Assembly (NCBI GenBank): GCA_018266255.1
Contig: JAFEAT010000025.1
Span: 1-64,000, forward strand
DNA: 64,000 bases
Reading direction: 5' to 3'
Source: Cyanobacteria bacterium SZAS-4
GTDB lineage: Bacteria; Cyanobacteriota; Vampirovibrionia; Obscuribacterales; Obscuribacteraceae
In this document: positions 33,609 through 42,163 of the stretch, in pieces
How positions within the stretch are numbered: position 1 is the first letter of the stretch
Layout: each line of letters starts with the position of its first letter
Translations under genes and position numbers: made by a program
Notes under the pieces: model-generated
The model's input: only the letters and a program-made list of their open reading frames with translations
Database searches by the model: none
Told to the model about the DNA's origin: nothing

Positions 33609-34418
33609 TTAGTCGCCTGCCGCTCTGACCATGTTGTCTGTAACTTTGTACTTACCTTCGGTAATTCCTGGATTTGAGTGGCGACTGGCATATCCTTTTA
33701 TCGATTTGATGTTCAAGTCGTAGCTTACGGAATACCCATTACCCTCAGCCATTTCGCTGTGGTGTTCGAGCATGTATTTTAGAGCTTTATTCTCTTTCTC
33801 GAATTTGTCTTTGGTTTTTTCACTTACATCGTCTTCACTCAAGCGTCTGTCATTGTAAGCGAGTTTCTCTTTCATCTCCGCAGCGCTTAACGAGCCGCTT
33901 TTGTCTGTATCGACGGCGGCAAAATCTTTGTCGTTTCCAAAGGCTTTGACAGCTTCTTGACCGTTGCGATATTCACTGTATTTGGTGGCAGTATCTTCTT
34001 TGTATTTATCCAGAAGAGCTTCAGTTGTCAGTCCTTTGTGATAGGTCAAGCCGCTTTTTGTATCTGCTATTTTGTCTGCCAGATAGTTGCCTGCCAGGCG
34101 CTCTGCTGGTGTGAAGCTATCTTGATTCTTCTGCAGCGCTCTGCGTATTTCAGCTTCGCTAGCATAGCCATCTTTATCTGTATCCATTTCTTTAAAGTGC
34201 TTTTTGCCGAAATCAACAGCCATTTCCGGCAGTAATCCATTTTTCTGCAAGTCTACAGCTGCCGCTTGCAAAAATTCTTTGTTGCCTTTCGTGTCACCGG
34301 GATGCTGACCGATTTCTTTGTTGATGGCTTCGCTCGCGCCGCTGGCGGTGACCTCTCGCTCGATGACTCTATGTCCTCTATCCGCTGGTGTTTCTGGTGG
34401 TGGCACTCGATCCGTCAT
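33609..34418 (-). CDS. EF-hand protein, tandem paralogue of the neighbouring gene
   Basis: The 269-residue protein matches the first 270 residues of the gene at 31228-33414 almost end to end, without the linker and thiol domains. The EF-hand loops are residues 79-90 (DTDKDGYASEAE) and 170-181 (DTDKSGSLSAAE); here the second loop is closer to the canonical pattern than in the paralogue. The AGGAGG ribosome sites and the start contexts of the two genes are also alike, which shows a recent tandem duplication. It has no signal peptide. Calcium binding is likely; the target is unknown. Confidence 0.87.
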   Translation of the reverse strand: MTDRVPPPETPADRGHRVIEREVTASGASEAINKEIGQHPGDTKGNKEFLQAAAVDLQKNGLLPEMAVDFGKKHFKEMDTDKDGYASEAEIRRALQKNQDSFTPAERLAGNYLADKIADTKSGLTYHKGLTTEALLDKYKEDTATKYSEYRNGQEAVKAFGNDKDFAAVDTDKSGSLSAAEMKEKLAYNDRRLSEDDVSEKTKDKFEKENKALKYMLEHHSEMAEGNGYSVSYDLNIKSIKGYASRHSNPGITEGKYKVTDNMVRAAGD

Positions 34419-34614
34419 TGTAAAAGTCCTCCTGGTTCGCTCCCATTACGGAAGTAGACGTCTCAATTACGTGGCGGGGAGCCATGTTCGAGAGTCTTTA
34501 CGCTTGCGCTTGGTTGAGCGATATCAATAGACTAAAAGCAGATTGTGTCCGTTGTGTACCCTTCCCTTTCGAGAGTGGGCATCAGGCTGGTACACGCACT
34601 TTTACTCAGACCGG

Positions 34615-35247
34615 TCAGTTTCTATCGTCGTTGCTTCCTTGTTTGAAGCCCATCAGGCGATTCATAAAGGAATCCCAGGCTTCATCCATATGGTCGTCGG
34701 CTAACTCTTTAAGTGCGTGAGCTTGATCTGTTGCGGCGCGACTTTCTTTCGAGGCGCTATCTGCAACTTTTTCCAGGTAAGATTTTTCCTTGCGCGTCAA
34801 ATTCAGTTTGTCAGCATTGGCAGCCACCTGGAGTACACGTTGTGCGATCAGCGGGTCGAGCCACGAGCTGCCTGATTGCACAGTGCGAATGGCGACTTCG
34901 AGCTTGGCTTTGCTGAATCCATCTTTGATGATGTATCCGTTAGCACCTGCTTGAAACGATGCGAACATGTCTTCATCAGAATCGTGCGAGGTAAGCATGA
35001 TTGCTTTCAATCCCGGTAGCTCTTGTTTGACCGTCTTCGTTACTTCTATACCGTCTACTTTGGGCAACCCGATATCGACCAGCGCCAGGTTGGGCGGGCT
35101 GGCAAGTATTTCGGTGATGGCGGTGGCGCCGTCTGCCGCCTGCCCCACCACCTTGAAGCCCTGGATTCCGTTTAGTGCCACTGACACTGCTGAGCGGATC
35201 AACTCATTGTCTTCAACTAGAAAGATGGAAATTGTGTCGTCGGACAT
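34615..35247 (-). CDS. Response regulator with a receiver but no recognisable HTH
   Basis: The 210-residue protein starts 11 bases after the stop of the hybrid kinase gene. The receiver (1-125) is complete: acidic pocket VEDN, phospho-acceptor in LALVDIGLP, Thr/Ser at MLTSHD and the lysine in GYIIKDG. A LuxR-type DNA-binding domain would begin at LNLTRKEKSYLEKV, but the helix-turn-helix residues are replaced by a charged helical segment (SASKESRAATDQAHALKELA). The output is therefore probably protein binding rather than DNA binding. The likely phospho-donor is the hybrid kinase encoded just upstream. Confidence 0.88.
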   Translation of the reverse strand: MSDDTISIFLVEDNELIRSAVSVALNGIQGFKVVGQAADGATAITEILASPPNLALVDIGLPKVDGIEVTKTVKQELPGLKAIMLTSHDSDEDMFASFQAGANGYIIKDGFSKAKLEVAIRTVQSGSSWLDPLIAQRVLQVAANADKLNLTRKEKSYLEKVADSASKESRAATDQAHALKELADDHMDEAWDSFMNRLMGFKQGSNDDRN

Positions 35248-35258
35248 AGGAGCCTCGT

Positions 35259-37700
35259 TTAAGTCGAAGGTGTAGTTATCATGGTCAGCGATTCGATTTC
35301 GCGCCGCGCAGTTTCGAACGCTGCGACAAGTTGTTCAAACAGTTGACGAGCTTCTGACCAATCTTGTGTCCGAGTGGCGTCACCAATTTGCTTGCTCAAT
35401 GTTGCCATTTCGTGCATCGAAATGGTAGAGCAGTAACCTTTCAGTTCATGTGAATTAGCCTTGGCTCCGGCGACGTCTTGACTGGCTATTGCCTTGTCTA
35501 GTTTATCCAAGATGGCCGGCGTGCCATCTGCAAACATCGTCAACAGTCTACACGCGCTTTCCCATCCAAAGTTAGCAGTGAGCATTTCTGTATCCAGTGC
35601 ACTTTCTCGTGGAGCTGATGGCGCGACGTTCTTGCTTATGTCCTCGCTCATCAGTGTAGTGCTGCGAGACGATCGTTCCAATTGGAATCTGATGTCGTGG
35701 GTTTTGAATTCAACCAATCGATCTGGCAACAGTGTACTTAGTAAATGCAGTAAGCCATCGATTGTTACTGGCTTGGCTACGTATTCATCCATGCCAATGG
35801 CCAGGCAATTTTCACGATCACCTTCCATTGCGTTCGCAGTCATCGCCAGGATGATCGGTTTGGTTTTTAATTGAGAGCCTAGCGCACGAATTTGGCGTGT
35901 TGCCTCAAAGCCGTCCATTATCGGCATTTGGCAATCCATAAGAATGACGTCGAATTCTTGCTGCTTTACGAGGTCAACCGCTTCTTTTCCATTGCTGCAA
36001 ATTTGTGCGGTTAGTCCGAGTTTTTTTAGTTGCAGATTGGCCACTTCCTGATTGATTGGATTGTCCTCAACGATCAAAGCTCGCAGAGTTGGATCTAACG
36101 AGCGATCTTTATTTTCTCTTTCCGTACCTCTGGAAATTGGTGAGAGTTTTTTACCGTTCGATAAATCATCGAGACATTGCAGCAATTGAGTCTGTTTTAA
36201 AGGACGGGTTAGATAAGCGGAGAAGCCGGCTTTCACGGCATCTTCACCTAACGCTGCCTGGTCGAAACTAGTAAGCAGAATTCCAAACAATTCCAGCTGA
36301 TTGACCAATGTCGCCAGGTCGTTTGGCATGGCGGCGCGATCGATATTGTTTGCATCGACGTTGATCAAGGCGAAGTCGTAAATGCTGCCGTTTTTACGCG
36401 ACCGCTCTACCTCGCGAACCGCTTCTTTAGCGTCAGCAGCGCTACCGAACTCCATGCCATAGTGAGTCGTCAGTTTTCGCAGATACTCCAGTTCGCGCAA
36501 TGTGAAGTTGACTGCCAGCATTCGTCCGGTGGGGTTTGCTTGTTCTGGTGGTTGCTTTTCGCATATCGCAATAGGCAGTTTGAACCAGAAGGTCGATCCT
36601 TTGCCCTCGGTACTGTTTACGCCAATCTTGCCACCCATCAACTCAACCATTAATTTCGAGATCGCCAGACCGAGCCCTGTGCCACCATTAGTGGTGGCAA
36701 TCTTCTCCATTCCTTGTGAAAAAGGTTTGAAAAGCTTTTGCATCGTATCGGAAGATAAACCAGAACCGCTGTCTTCAATAGCGAATCTGAGGGTATCTGA
36801 TGTTTCGGGTTCATTGCGCACCGTAATAATCACGTGCCCTTTCTCGGTGAATTTGACGGCGTTGCTGCCCAGGTTGAGCAGGATTTGACGTAAGCGAGTT
36901 GGGTCGCCGATCACTGTTTTAGGCACAGTCGGCTCGACGAATGTGATGAGTGAAAGGTCTTTCAACCTCGCTGGTCCAGCGAGAATTTCAGCTACGCCTT
37001 CAACCACATCTAACAACTCGAATTCAGTGTTTTCTAGCGGAAAACTGCCTGCTTCCATCTTTGAGAAAAGCAAGATGTCGTTGACGACGTTAAGCAGGGC
37101 GCCGCCAGCACTTTTGATAACTTCGACAAACTTGCTTTGCTCGACATTCAAACTTGTTCTTCGCAAAAGGTCGCTCATGCCGATGACTGCGTTCATCGGA
37201 GTGCGGATCTCATGGCTCATGTTGGCCAGAAATTCCGCTTTGAATCGGGCTGTAGCCAGAGCCTCATCCCTTGCCTGGACCAGTTCTTCATTCAGTGTCT
37301 TGATCTCTTTGTTAGCTGTGAATCGCTCGATGGCGTACAGAAGAGCTCGACTGAGCCAATTGGAATTCAAGTCTCGCTTGACCAAATAATCTTGAGCACC
37401 CAGTTTTACTGCCTCGAGTGCTACAGTGTGCTCGTCTAGCCCGGTCAAGACAACTATAGGAATGTTGTTGGTTTTGTTGCGCACTGTCAAGAAAGTGTTG
37501 ATTCCTTGACTTTCCGGCATGGACAAGTCGAGCAGTAGAACATCGACTCCGCCAGTTTCAAGACGAAGCAAGCCGTCTTGCAGGTTTTCAATGCACTCGA
37601 CAGCGAACCTTCCCACCTCGCTATCGGCTAGAAGCTTTTGCAGCAGCCGGGCGTCGTCAGGATTGTGGTCGATGATAAGTACGTTGATGTCGGTGCTCAT
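35259..37700 (-). CDS. Hybrid histidine kinase: receiver, kinase, two receivers, Hpt
   Basis: The 813-residue soluble phosphorelay protein has, in order, a receiver (1-125, LLLDLSMPES), a coiled linker, a kinase core with FLANMSHEIRTPMNAV, N box NLGSNAVKF, G1 DSGSGLSSD and G2 GTGLGLAISK, then a degenerate receiver (about 400-530, no clear phospho-Asp), an intact receiver (about 545-670, VEDNPINQE and ILMDCQMPIMDG) and a C-terminal Hpt helix bundle with the histidine in NSHELKGYCSTISM. It has no membrane segment, so it senses an internal signal or receives phosphate through its first receiver. The next gene is a response regulator, its probable target. Confidence 0.94.
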   Translation of the reverse strand: MSTDINVLIIDHNPDDARLLQKLLADSEVGRFAVECIENLQDGLLRLETGGVDVLLLDLSMPESQGINTFLTVRNKTNNIPIVVLTGLDEHTVALEAVKLGAQDYLVKRDLNSNWLSRALLYAIERFTANKEIKTLNEELVQARDEALATARFKAEFLANMSHEIRTPMNAVIGMSDLLRRTSLNVEQSKFVEVIKSAGGALLNVVNDILLFSKMEAGSFPLENTEFELLDVVEGVAEILAGPARLKDLSLITFVEPTVPKTVIGDPTRLRQILLNLGSNAVKFTEKGHVIITVRNEPETSDTLRFAIEDSGSGLSSDTMQKLFKPFSQGMEKIATTNGGTGLGLAISKLMVELMGGKIGVNSTEGKGSTFWFKLPIAICEKQPPEQANPTGRMLAVNFTLRELEYLRKLTTHYGMEFGSAADAKEAVREVERSRKNGSIYDFALINVDANNIDRAAMPNDLATLVNQLELFGILLTSFDQAALGEDAVKAGFSAYLTRPLKQTQLLQCLDDLSNGKKLSPISRGTERENKDRSLDPTLRALIVEDNPINQEVANLQLKKLGLTAQICSNGKEAVDLVKQQEFDVILMDCQMPIMDGFEATRQIRALGSQLKTKPIILAMTANAMEGDRENCLAIGMDEYVAKPVTIDGLLHLLSTLLPDRLVEFKTHDIRFQLERSSRSTTLMSEDISKNVAPSAPRESALDTEMLTANFGWESACRLLTMFADGTPAILDKLDKAIASQDVAGAKANSHELKGYCSTISMHEMATLSKQIGDATRTQDWSEARQLFEQLVAAFETARREIESLTMITTPST

Positions 37701-37954
37701 CGCTTGCTGATCTCACTCAATTCTTCGCTCGAAAGGAAAGGGGAGGTGCTGAAGGCACCTGAACGAAGAATATGATTGCGTTCAAACTAGTAAGCCGGCT
37801 GAATATGTAGACTCTTCATGGTATTGTTGCGCGTCACAATGCTCATGCCCCGAAATTGCACTAAAATAACCTCTCTAGAACCCCCATAATTAAGATACTT
37901 TGACCGACGAAATGGGCAGTTATCAATTATCTTTCCGCCGTTTAGACGACAACA

Positions 37955-39472
37955 ATGAATGAAGGCCAGAAAAGTTTTGCGGAACTAGGCGCTGAAGCGT
38001 TCCAAGAAGGGCGCTACAGTCAGGCCGAGAACTTTATGCATGCTGCTTTGAGAGAGGCTGACGATGCAGGAGACGAACTCGAAATCGCCAATATTTTGGA
38101 TAATCTGGCAGAGATCTATTTCGAGCAGGGCAAATATGACAAGGCTGAGCCTCTATACGACCGCTCCTTGACCATCCGTGAGCGCACGTTGCCAAGTCTC
38201 CATGAAGACATTGTCGCAAGTTTGAACAATCTGTCGGCACTGTACTTCTTTCAGGAGCGATATGCTGAGGCGGAGCCGCTTTGCAAGAGGCTCCACAATG
38301 TCTATATGTACGCTTTAGGCGCTGACCATCCAGAAGTGGCTGCCAGTTTAGCCAACCTCGGACTTGTCTACGCCGGTCAGAAGCAATACGAAGAGGCCGA
38401 AAAAGCCTACAAGCGGTCTTTGATCATTCTTGAAAAAGCCGTGGGGTTCAAACATTCTGAGGTCGGAATCGGCTTGAGCAACCTGGCCAAGCTTTATCAA
38501 GACCAGGGTAAGTTTCAGCAGTCACGCTTCCTCTGGGAGCAGGCGCTCTCGATATTGGAAAGCAGCCTTGGCAAAAACAGCGCCGAATTGAGCGAAGTGA
38601 TTCGTAATTTGATGCAAGTGCTAAACGAATTGAATGACAAAAATGCGGTCGATCTCCTGGAGCTGCGTTTGCTCGAACTGGAAGAGAAGTCGATTGAAGC
38701 GAGTGACGCTGAGGTTCTTCAACGTATGTCGAGCCTTGCTAAGTTCAATGCTGCGCGCGAAAAATATTCTGAAGCGAAGAATTTGTATAAGCGTATTATT
38801 TCGATCAAAAGCCGTATTCTCGGCGATCGACATCCGAATGTGGCTCTCACCATGGTCGACTTGGCCGATGTGCACGAAGCTGATGGTGAGCCAGAAAGAG
38901 CTGAGGAATTGTACAAAGAAGTCTTGTCGATTTACGAAAAAAGATTGCCACCACATCACCCAGAAAACGCTCTGGCAATTCAGAAGTTGGCTCATCACTA
39001 CTCGAAAGCAAGCCAATATGCGCATGCTTCGATACTGTGGGAGCGCCTGCTCTCCATTCGGCAAAGTGAGACACCACAGAACAATCAAGAGCTTTTGATC
39101 TGTTTGAAAAATTTAGCTCAGTCGAGATATCTCGAAAATAATTTTTCTGCTGCAGAACTTTTGCTCAAGCGTCTGATTGGTATTCTGGAGCCATCTCACG
39201 CGCAAGTGGACACAGATATTGCAACCTGTTTCTTCTATTTAGCTGAAATTCTTCGTCGTAAACAAAAGTATGATGAAGCAGAAATTTACTACCTTCGCGC
39301 TATCGATGGACAGACAAAAGCCCTTGGTGCTGAAGATACGGTGGTTGGGCAAATGCTTGAGTGTTATGCCAACTTGCTCGAAGAAACACATCGCCAGGAA
39401 TCTGCCAATCACATTCGCCAATGTGCTGATGCAATACTTTCGAAAAATGCCACTGCAGTAACGACGAAATAA
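37955..39472 (+). CDS. TPR protein of kinesin-light-chain type
   Basis: The 505-residue protein is almost wholly 42-residue tetratricopeptide repeats of the kinesin-light-chain kind, with the recurring pattern ILDNLAEIYFEQGKYDKAEPLYDRSL or SLNNLSALYFFQERYAEAEP and a LGxxHPxVAxxL link (ALGADHPEVAASLANLGLVY, ILGDRHPNVALTMVDLADVH). I count about nine repeats. There is no signal peptide or membrane segment. It is a protein-protein interaction scaffold in the cytoplasm. The DUF3253 gene follows after seven bases, so the two probably share a transcript. Confidence 0.9.
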   Translation: MNEGQKSFAELGAEAFQEGRYSQAENFMHAALREADDAGDELEIANILDNLAEIYFEQGKYDKAEPLYDRSLTIRERTLPSLHEDIVASLNNLSALYFFQERYAEAEPLCKRLHNVYMYALGADHPEVAASLANLGLVYAGQKQYEEAEKAYKRSLIILEKAVGFKHSEVGIGLSNLAKLYQDQGKFQQSRFLWEQALSILESSLGKNSAELSEVIRNLMQVLNELNDKNAVDLLELRLLELEEKSIEASDAEVLQRMSSLAKFNAAREKYSEAKNLYKRIISIKSRILGDRHPNVALTMVDLADVHEADGEPERAEELYKEVLSIYEKRLPPHHPENALAIQKLAHHYSKASQYAHASILWERLLSIRQSETPQNNQELLICLKNLAQSRYLENNFSAAELLLKRLIGILEPSHAQVDTDIATCFFYLAEILRRKQKYDEAEIYYLRAIDGQTKALGAEDTVVGQMLECYANLLEETHRQESANHIRQCADAILSKNATAVTTK

Positions 39473-39479
39473 TTCGAGC

Positions 39480-39740
39480 ATGACTGCAAGCAAACGGAAA
39501 AAAATCGCCGATGCGATATTAGCGCAGGTCGAAGAGCGGGGTTCGCTCAAGTCTATTTGTCCATCTGATGTTGCGCGCGCACTTTTCTCTGCACAAGAAT
39601 GGCGAGACGAGATGGAATCTGTGCGCGAAGTAGCGCAAGATTTGAGCGATCAGGGCTTAATTGAGGTCACTCAAAAGGGCAAACAAATCAAGAATGTTTT
39701 GGAAGCGCATGGACCGATTAGATTGCGCAAAGTAAATTGA
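39480..39740 (+). CDS. DUF3253 winged-helix-like protein
   Basis: An 86-residue protein that matches DUF3253 over its whole length: IADAILAQVEERG, CPSDVARALF, WRDEMESVREVAQDL, a DQGLIEVTQKGK wing and a closing GPIRLRK. The helices and wing suggest a winged helix that might bind DNA, but the family's function is unknown. It is seven bases downstream of the TPR gene. Confidence 0.88.
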   Translation: MTASKRKKIADAILAQVEERGSLKSICPSDVARALFSAQEWRDEMESVREVAQDLSDQGLIEVTQKGKQIKNVLEAHGPIRLRKVN

Positions 39741-39919
39741 TTTGGAACCGATTAGACGGTGCAAAGGAAATCGCCTCAACGACCAACTAGACTGTGCTTG
39801 TCTACTTTGTACGACCTTATGCAAACAGTTGGTTAAGTGTACGGTCGGTGAGAAATTCCCAACTATTTTTCTTCCACTAACAGTTAGATGTTAGTTGGAA
39901 GCAGTCTAGAGGATTGATA

Positions 39920-40753
39920 ATGAACGCGAAATCGGTAGCATTCTTCTGCGTAACGGCATGGACACTATTAAGCAGCACCGTTGCATTGGCTGATACCACC
40001 GCTGATGTCATAGATAGTGGACCTTTGAAGAAAAATGGTGCGAAGCAACTCAACGTTTTGTTTGAAGACAGTACAGACGATAAGCCGCAACACGCATGGT
40101 TGCAGGGTGTATCGAATGAAAATGTTGTTTGGAAGAAATCCTTGCCACTGAAGTTTCCAGTTAATACCGCGAAGACCGATGTGATTTGTCGAAAGGGACG
40201 AATAGAAGTTGTTTCGCAATATCCAGGCAGCGCTGCCTACACCAATCAGACCTTCACTTGGGATGGTGAGAAGGTCACTTTCGTGTCAAAGAAAGACGGT
40301 GACCCTTCGCAAGAACAAGTTGATAAGTTGATGAAACTGGCTGTTAGTGGCACGCATCAGCAGTTGTCTGATTTTGCCAATGACGAGCATGTGATTTTCT
40401 ATCCAGGCAACTACATCAACACCGATAATGTCAAAGCGATGCTCACCGCTGGTAGAAAGAAAGCACTTGCATTGGCCTCAGCGCATAAGGCGCAGCAAGC
40501 CGCACAACGCATGGAAATATGTCTGGATGCGAGTATGGAGCTTTGCTATCTCGAAGGTGAAGAAGGTGAGACGAAAACAGCTCCAGCGAAATGGATCGAA
40601 GCGTGGTCAGAAGATCGAATTGCGCTTCCTTCTACCTTTTGGAAGCCAATCCTGAAAGATTACTCCACACTCCTCAAGGCATCTGGAAAATTGAAGCAGG
40701 CGTCAGCGATTGCAAACGCCGCAAAAGACGATTCGAGCAAGAAGAGAAACTAA
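39920..40753 (+). CDS. Secreted hypothetical protein
   Basis: The ATG at 39920 follows AGAGGA and gives about 277 residues; a TTG two codons upstream is less likely. Residues 1-24 form a signal peptide (VAFFCVTAWTLLSSTVALA). The mature protein has beta strands in the first half (HAWLQGVSNENVVW, FTWDGEKVTFVSKKDG) and a helical, Ala/Lys-rich second half (RKKALALASAHKAQQAAQRM). It seems to be exported to the periplasm. No motif is recognised. Confidence 0.68.
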   Translation: MNAKSVAFFCVTAWTLLSSTVALADTTADVIDSGPLKKNGAKQLNVLFEDSTDDKPQHAWLQGVSNENVVWKKSLPLKFPVNTAKTDVICRKGRIEVVSQYPGSAAYTNQTFTWDGEKVTFVSKKDGDPSQEQVDKLMKLAVSGTHQQLSDFANDEHVIFYPGNYINTDNVKAMLTAGRKKALALASAHKAQQAAQRMEICLDASMELCYLEGEEGETKTAPAKWIEAWSEDRIALPSTFWKPILKDYSTLLKASGKLKQASAIANAAKDDSSKKRN

Positions 40754-40782
40754 ATACTGCGCCGAGAGTGAATCTCCCAGGA

Positions 40783-41217
40783 CTACTTCTCGAAGTAATT
40801 TTTGATTTCGTATGCCGCGAACGCTGCCGCTCCAAGACCCGCGCCGATGAGAACTCCGCGAGCACCGAACTGACCTGCAGTAGCCATATATCTAGATTCT
40901 GTCTTGAGCAAATCTGCCGCCATATTAGATGCACCGAAGGCACCAAGACCGATTGCCAGCGGCACCTTGTAGGCTTGCACTAGCCCTTCTGCCGCTAATC
41001 CGTAGGCTCCTCCGATGATGCCTCCGGCGGCCATACCTGTGCCTACAGGAATTGCACCTATTTCTAGCTCATGCAAAAGTGGGGAGCTGGAGAGTTTCAT
41101 TGCGCTCATATTCTCAGCGGCACTCAGTCTGGATAGATCGGGTAGGTCAGCGCGAGTGGGGGAAGCTGAGGGTGTCAATTCGCGAGGATTGGTTATTGAA
41201 GAATCAAATGTGCCCAT
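40783..41217 (-). CDS. Small Gly/Ala-rich membrane-associated protein
   Basis: The ATG at 41217 with GGAG upstream gives 144 residues; an ATG five codons earlier lacks a ribosome site. A polar first half (NPRELTPSASPTRADLPDL) is followed by two glycine-rich hydrophobic helices (VGTGMAAGGIIGGAYGLAA and GARGVLIGAGLGAAAFAAY) with GxxxG spacing typical of glycine-zipper membrane proteins. The ends are basic. It resembles in composition the front parts of the proteins at 16485 and 58680. No function is assigned. Confidence 0.6.
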   Translation of the reverse strand: MGTFDSSITNPRELTPSASPTRADLPDLSRLSAAENMSAMKLSSSPLLHELEIGAIPVGTGMAAGGIIGGAYGLAAEGLVQAYKVPLAIGLGAFGASNMAADLLKTESRYMATAGQFGARGVLIGAGLGAAAFAAYEIKNYFEK

Positions 41218-41352
41218 GGTTATGGTCTCCATTTAAAGGACGCAAAATGGCGCGCATCCCTGTACTGCTTTTTTGCCAGCTTAAGGTGAAGACATTGCCG
41301 AGTTGTTACTACTTATGATTAACTTGAAGGTTTGGATTTTAGAGGATAGCGG

Positions 41353-41817
41353 ATGGCACCTGTAGGCGAAAAAGAAGATGGCGGACTGTATCTGGACGAC
41401 CTGAAAGTCGGGCAGACATTTCTGAGTGGCACTCATGCGTTGGATGAGGCTCAGATAATCGCTTTTGCAAGTAGTTTCGATCCTCAACCTTTTCACACCG
41501 ATGCCGCTGCCGCAGAAGATACTTTCTTCAAGGGACTAGCAGCGAGCGGTTGGCACACTGCTTCAGTATCGATGAAACTGTTAGTGTCTAGTGCCAATAT
41601 TTCGGGTGGATTGATTGGTGCAGGTGCTGAGATTACCTGGCCAAGGGCGACCCGTGCGAATGATGTTTTACAGGTCGAAACAGAAGTTGTCGACATTAAA
41701 GAATCTCGCAGTCGGCCTGACCGAGGAATTGTCACCATACGTAGTGTCACGCGAAATCAAAACAATGAGTCTTTGCAGATAATGATTTCGAGACTTGTTG
41801 TACCGCGACGCACTTGA
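41353..41817 (+). CDS. MaoC-family (R)-hydratase-like protein
   Basis: The 154-residue hot-dog fold protein has a GAGG ribosome site. The hydratase motif is seen in the segment ASSFDPQPFHTDAAAAEDTF, where the Asp and His of DPQPFH are the catalytic pair. It continues with GLAASGWHTASVSMKL, typical of MaoC. Relatives hydrate enoyl-CoA esters in fatty acid or polyhydroxyalkanoate metabolism. It stands alone, so the acyl substrate cannot be inferred. Confidence 0.9.
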   Translation: MAPVGEKEDGGLYLDDLKVGQTFLSGTHALDEAQIIAFASSFDPQPFHTDAAAAEDTFFKGLAASGWHTASVSMKLLVSSANISGGLIGAGAEITWPRATRANDVLQVETEVVDIKESRSRPDRGIVTIRSVTRNQNNESLQIMISRLVVPRRT

Positions 41818-42163
41818 CTTGAACTCGGGTTTCGGATTGGCCTAACTCTATTTCCATAAGCAGGTCATTTGAACAGAACGCCATGCTCTCATAGTGAATT
41901 ACTTGTGTAATTACGTCTGATATAGTCTGCGCTCGTCGTGAAAATAGTTCGAATTCTACTATTTGGCATCACCGAGTTGCCGCACAGAAAGTTCGCGATC
42001 CTCATAATCAATTAGGGTGATCGAGTTGCCTTTGGCATCACTCGTCAGAAGTAACTTACAACTTAAAAGCCTCTGGATTTCCGGTTGATGCGTGCTTTGA
42101 GTATATAATTGCCGCGGAGCCCCGGTTTTACTAGCTTTAGCAATTTCACATCGATAGGTTGCC
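41818..42163. other. 346-base gap without a convincing gene
   Basis: A minus-strand frame at 41959-42294 runs into the next gene in antisense and has an unlikely composition. I see no tRNA, riboswitch or clean terminator. The gap separates two plus-strand genes, so a promoter for the envelope protein at 42164 should lie here, but no pair of -35 and -10 boxes is good enough to report. Confidence 0.55.
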
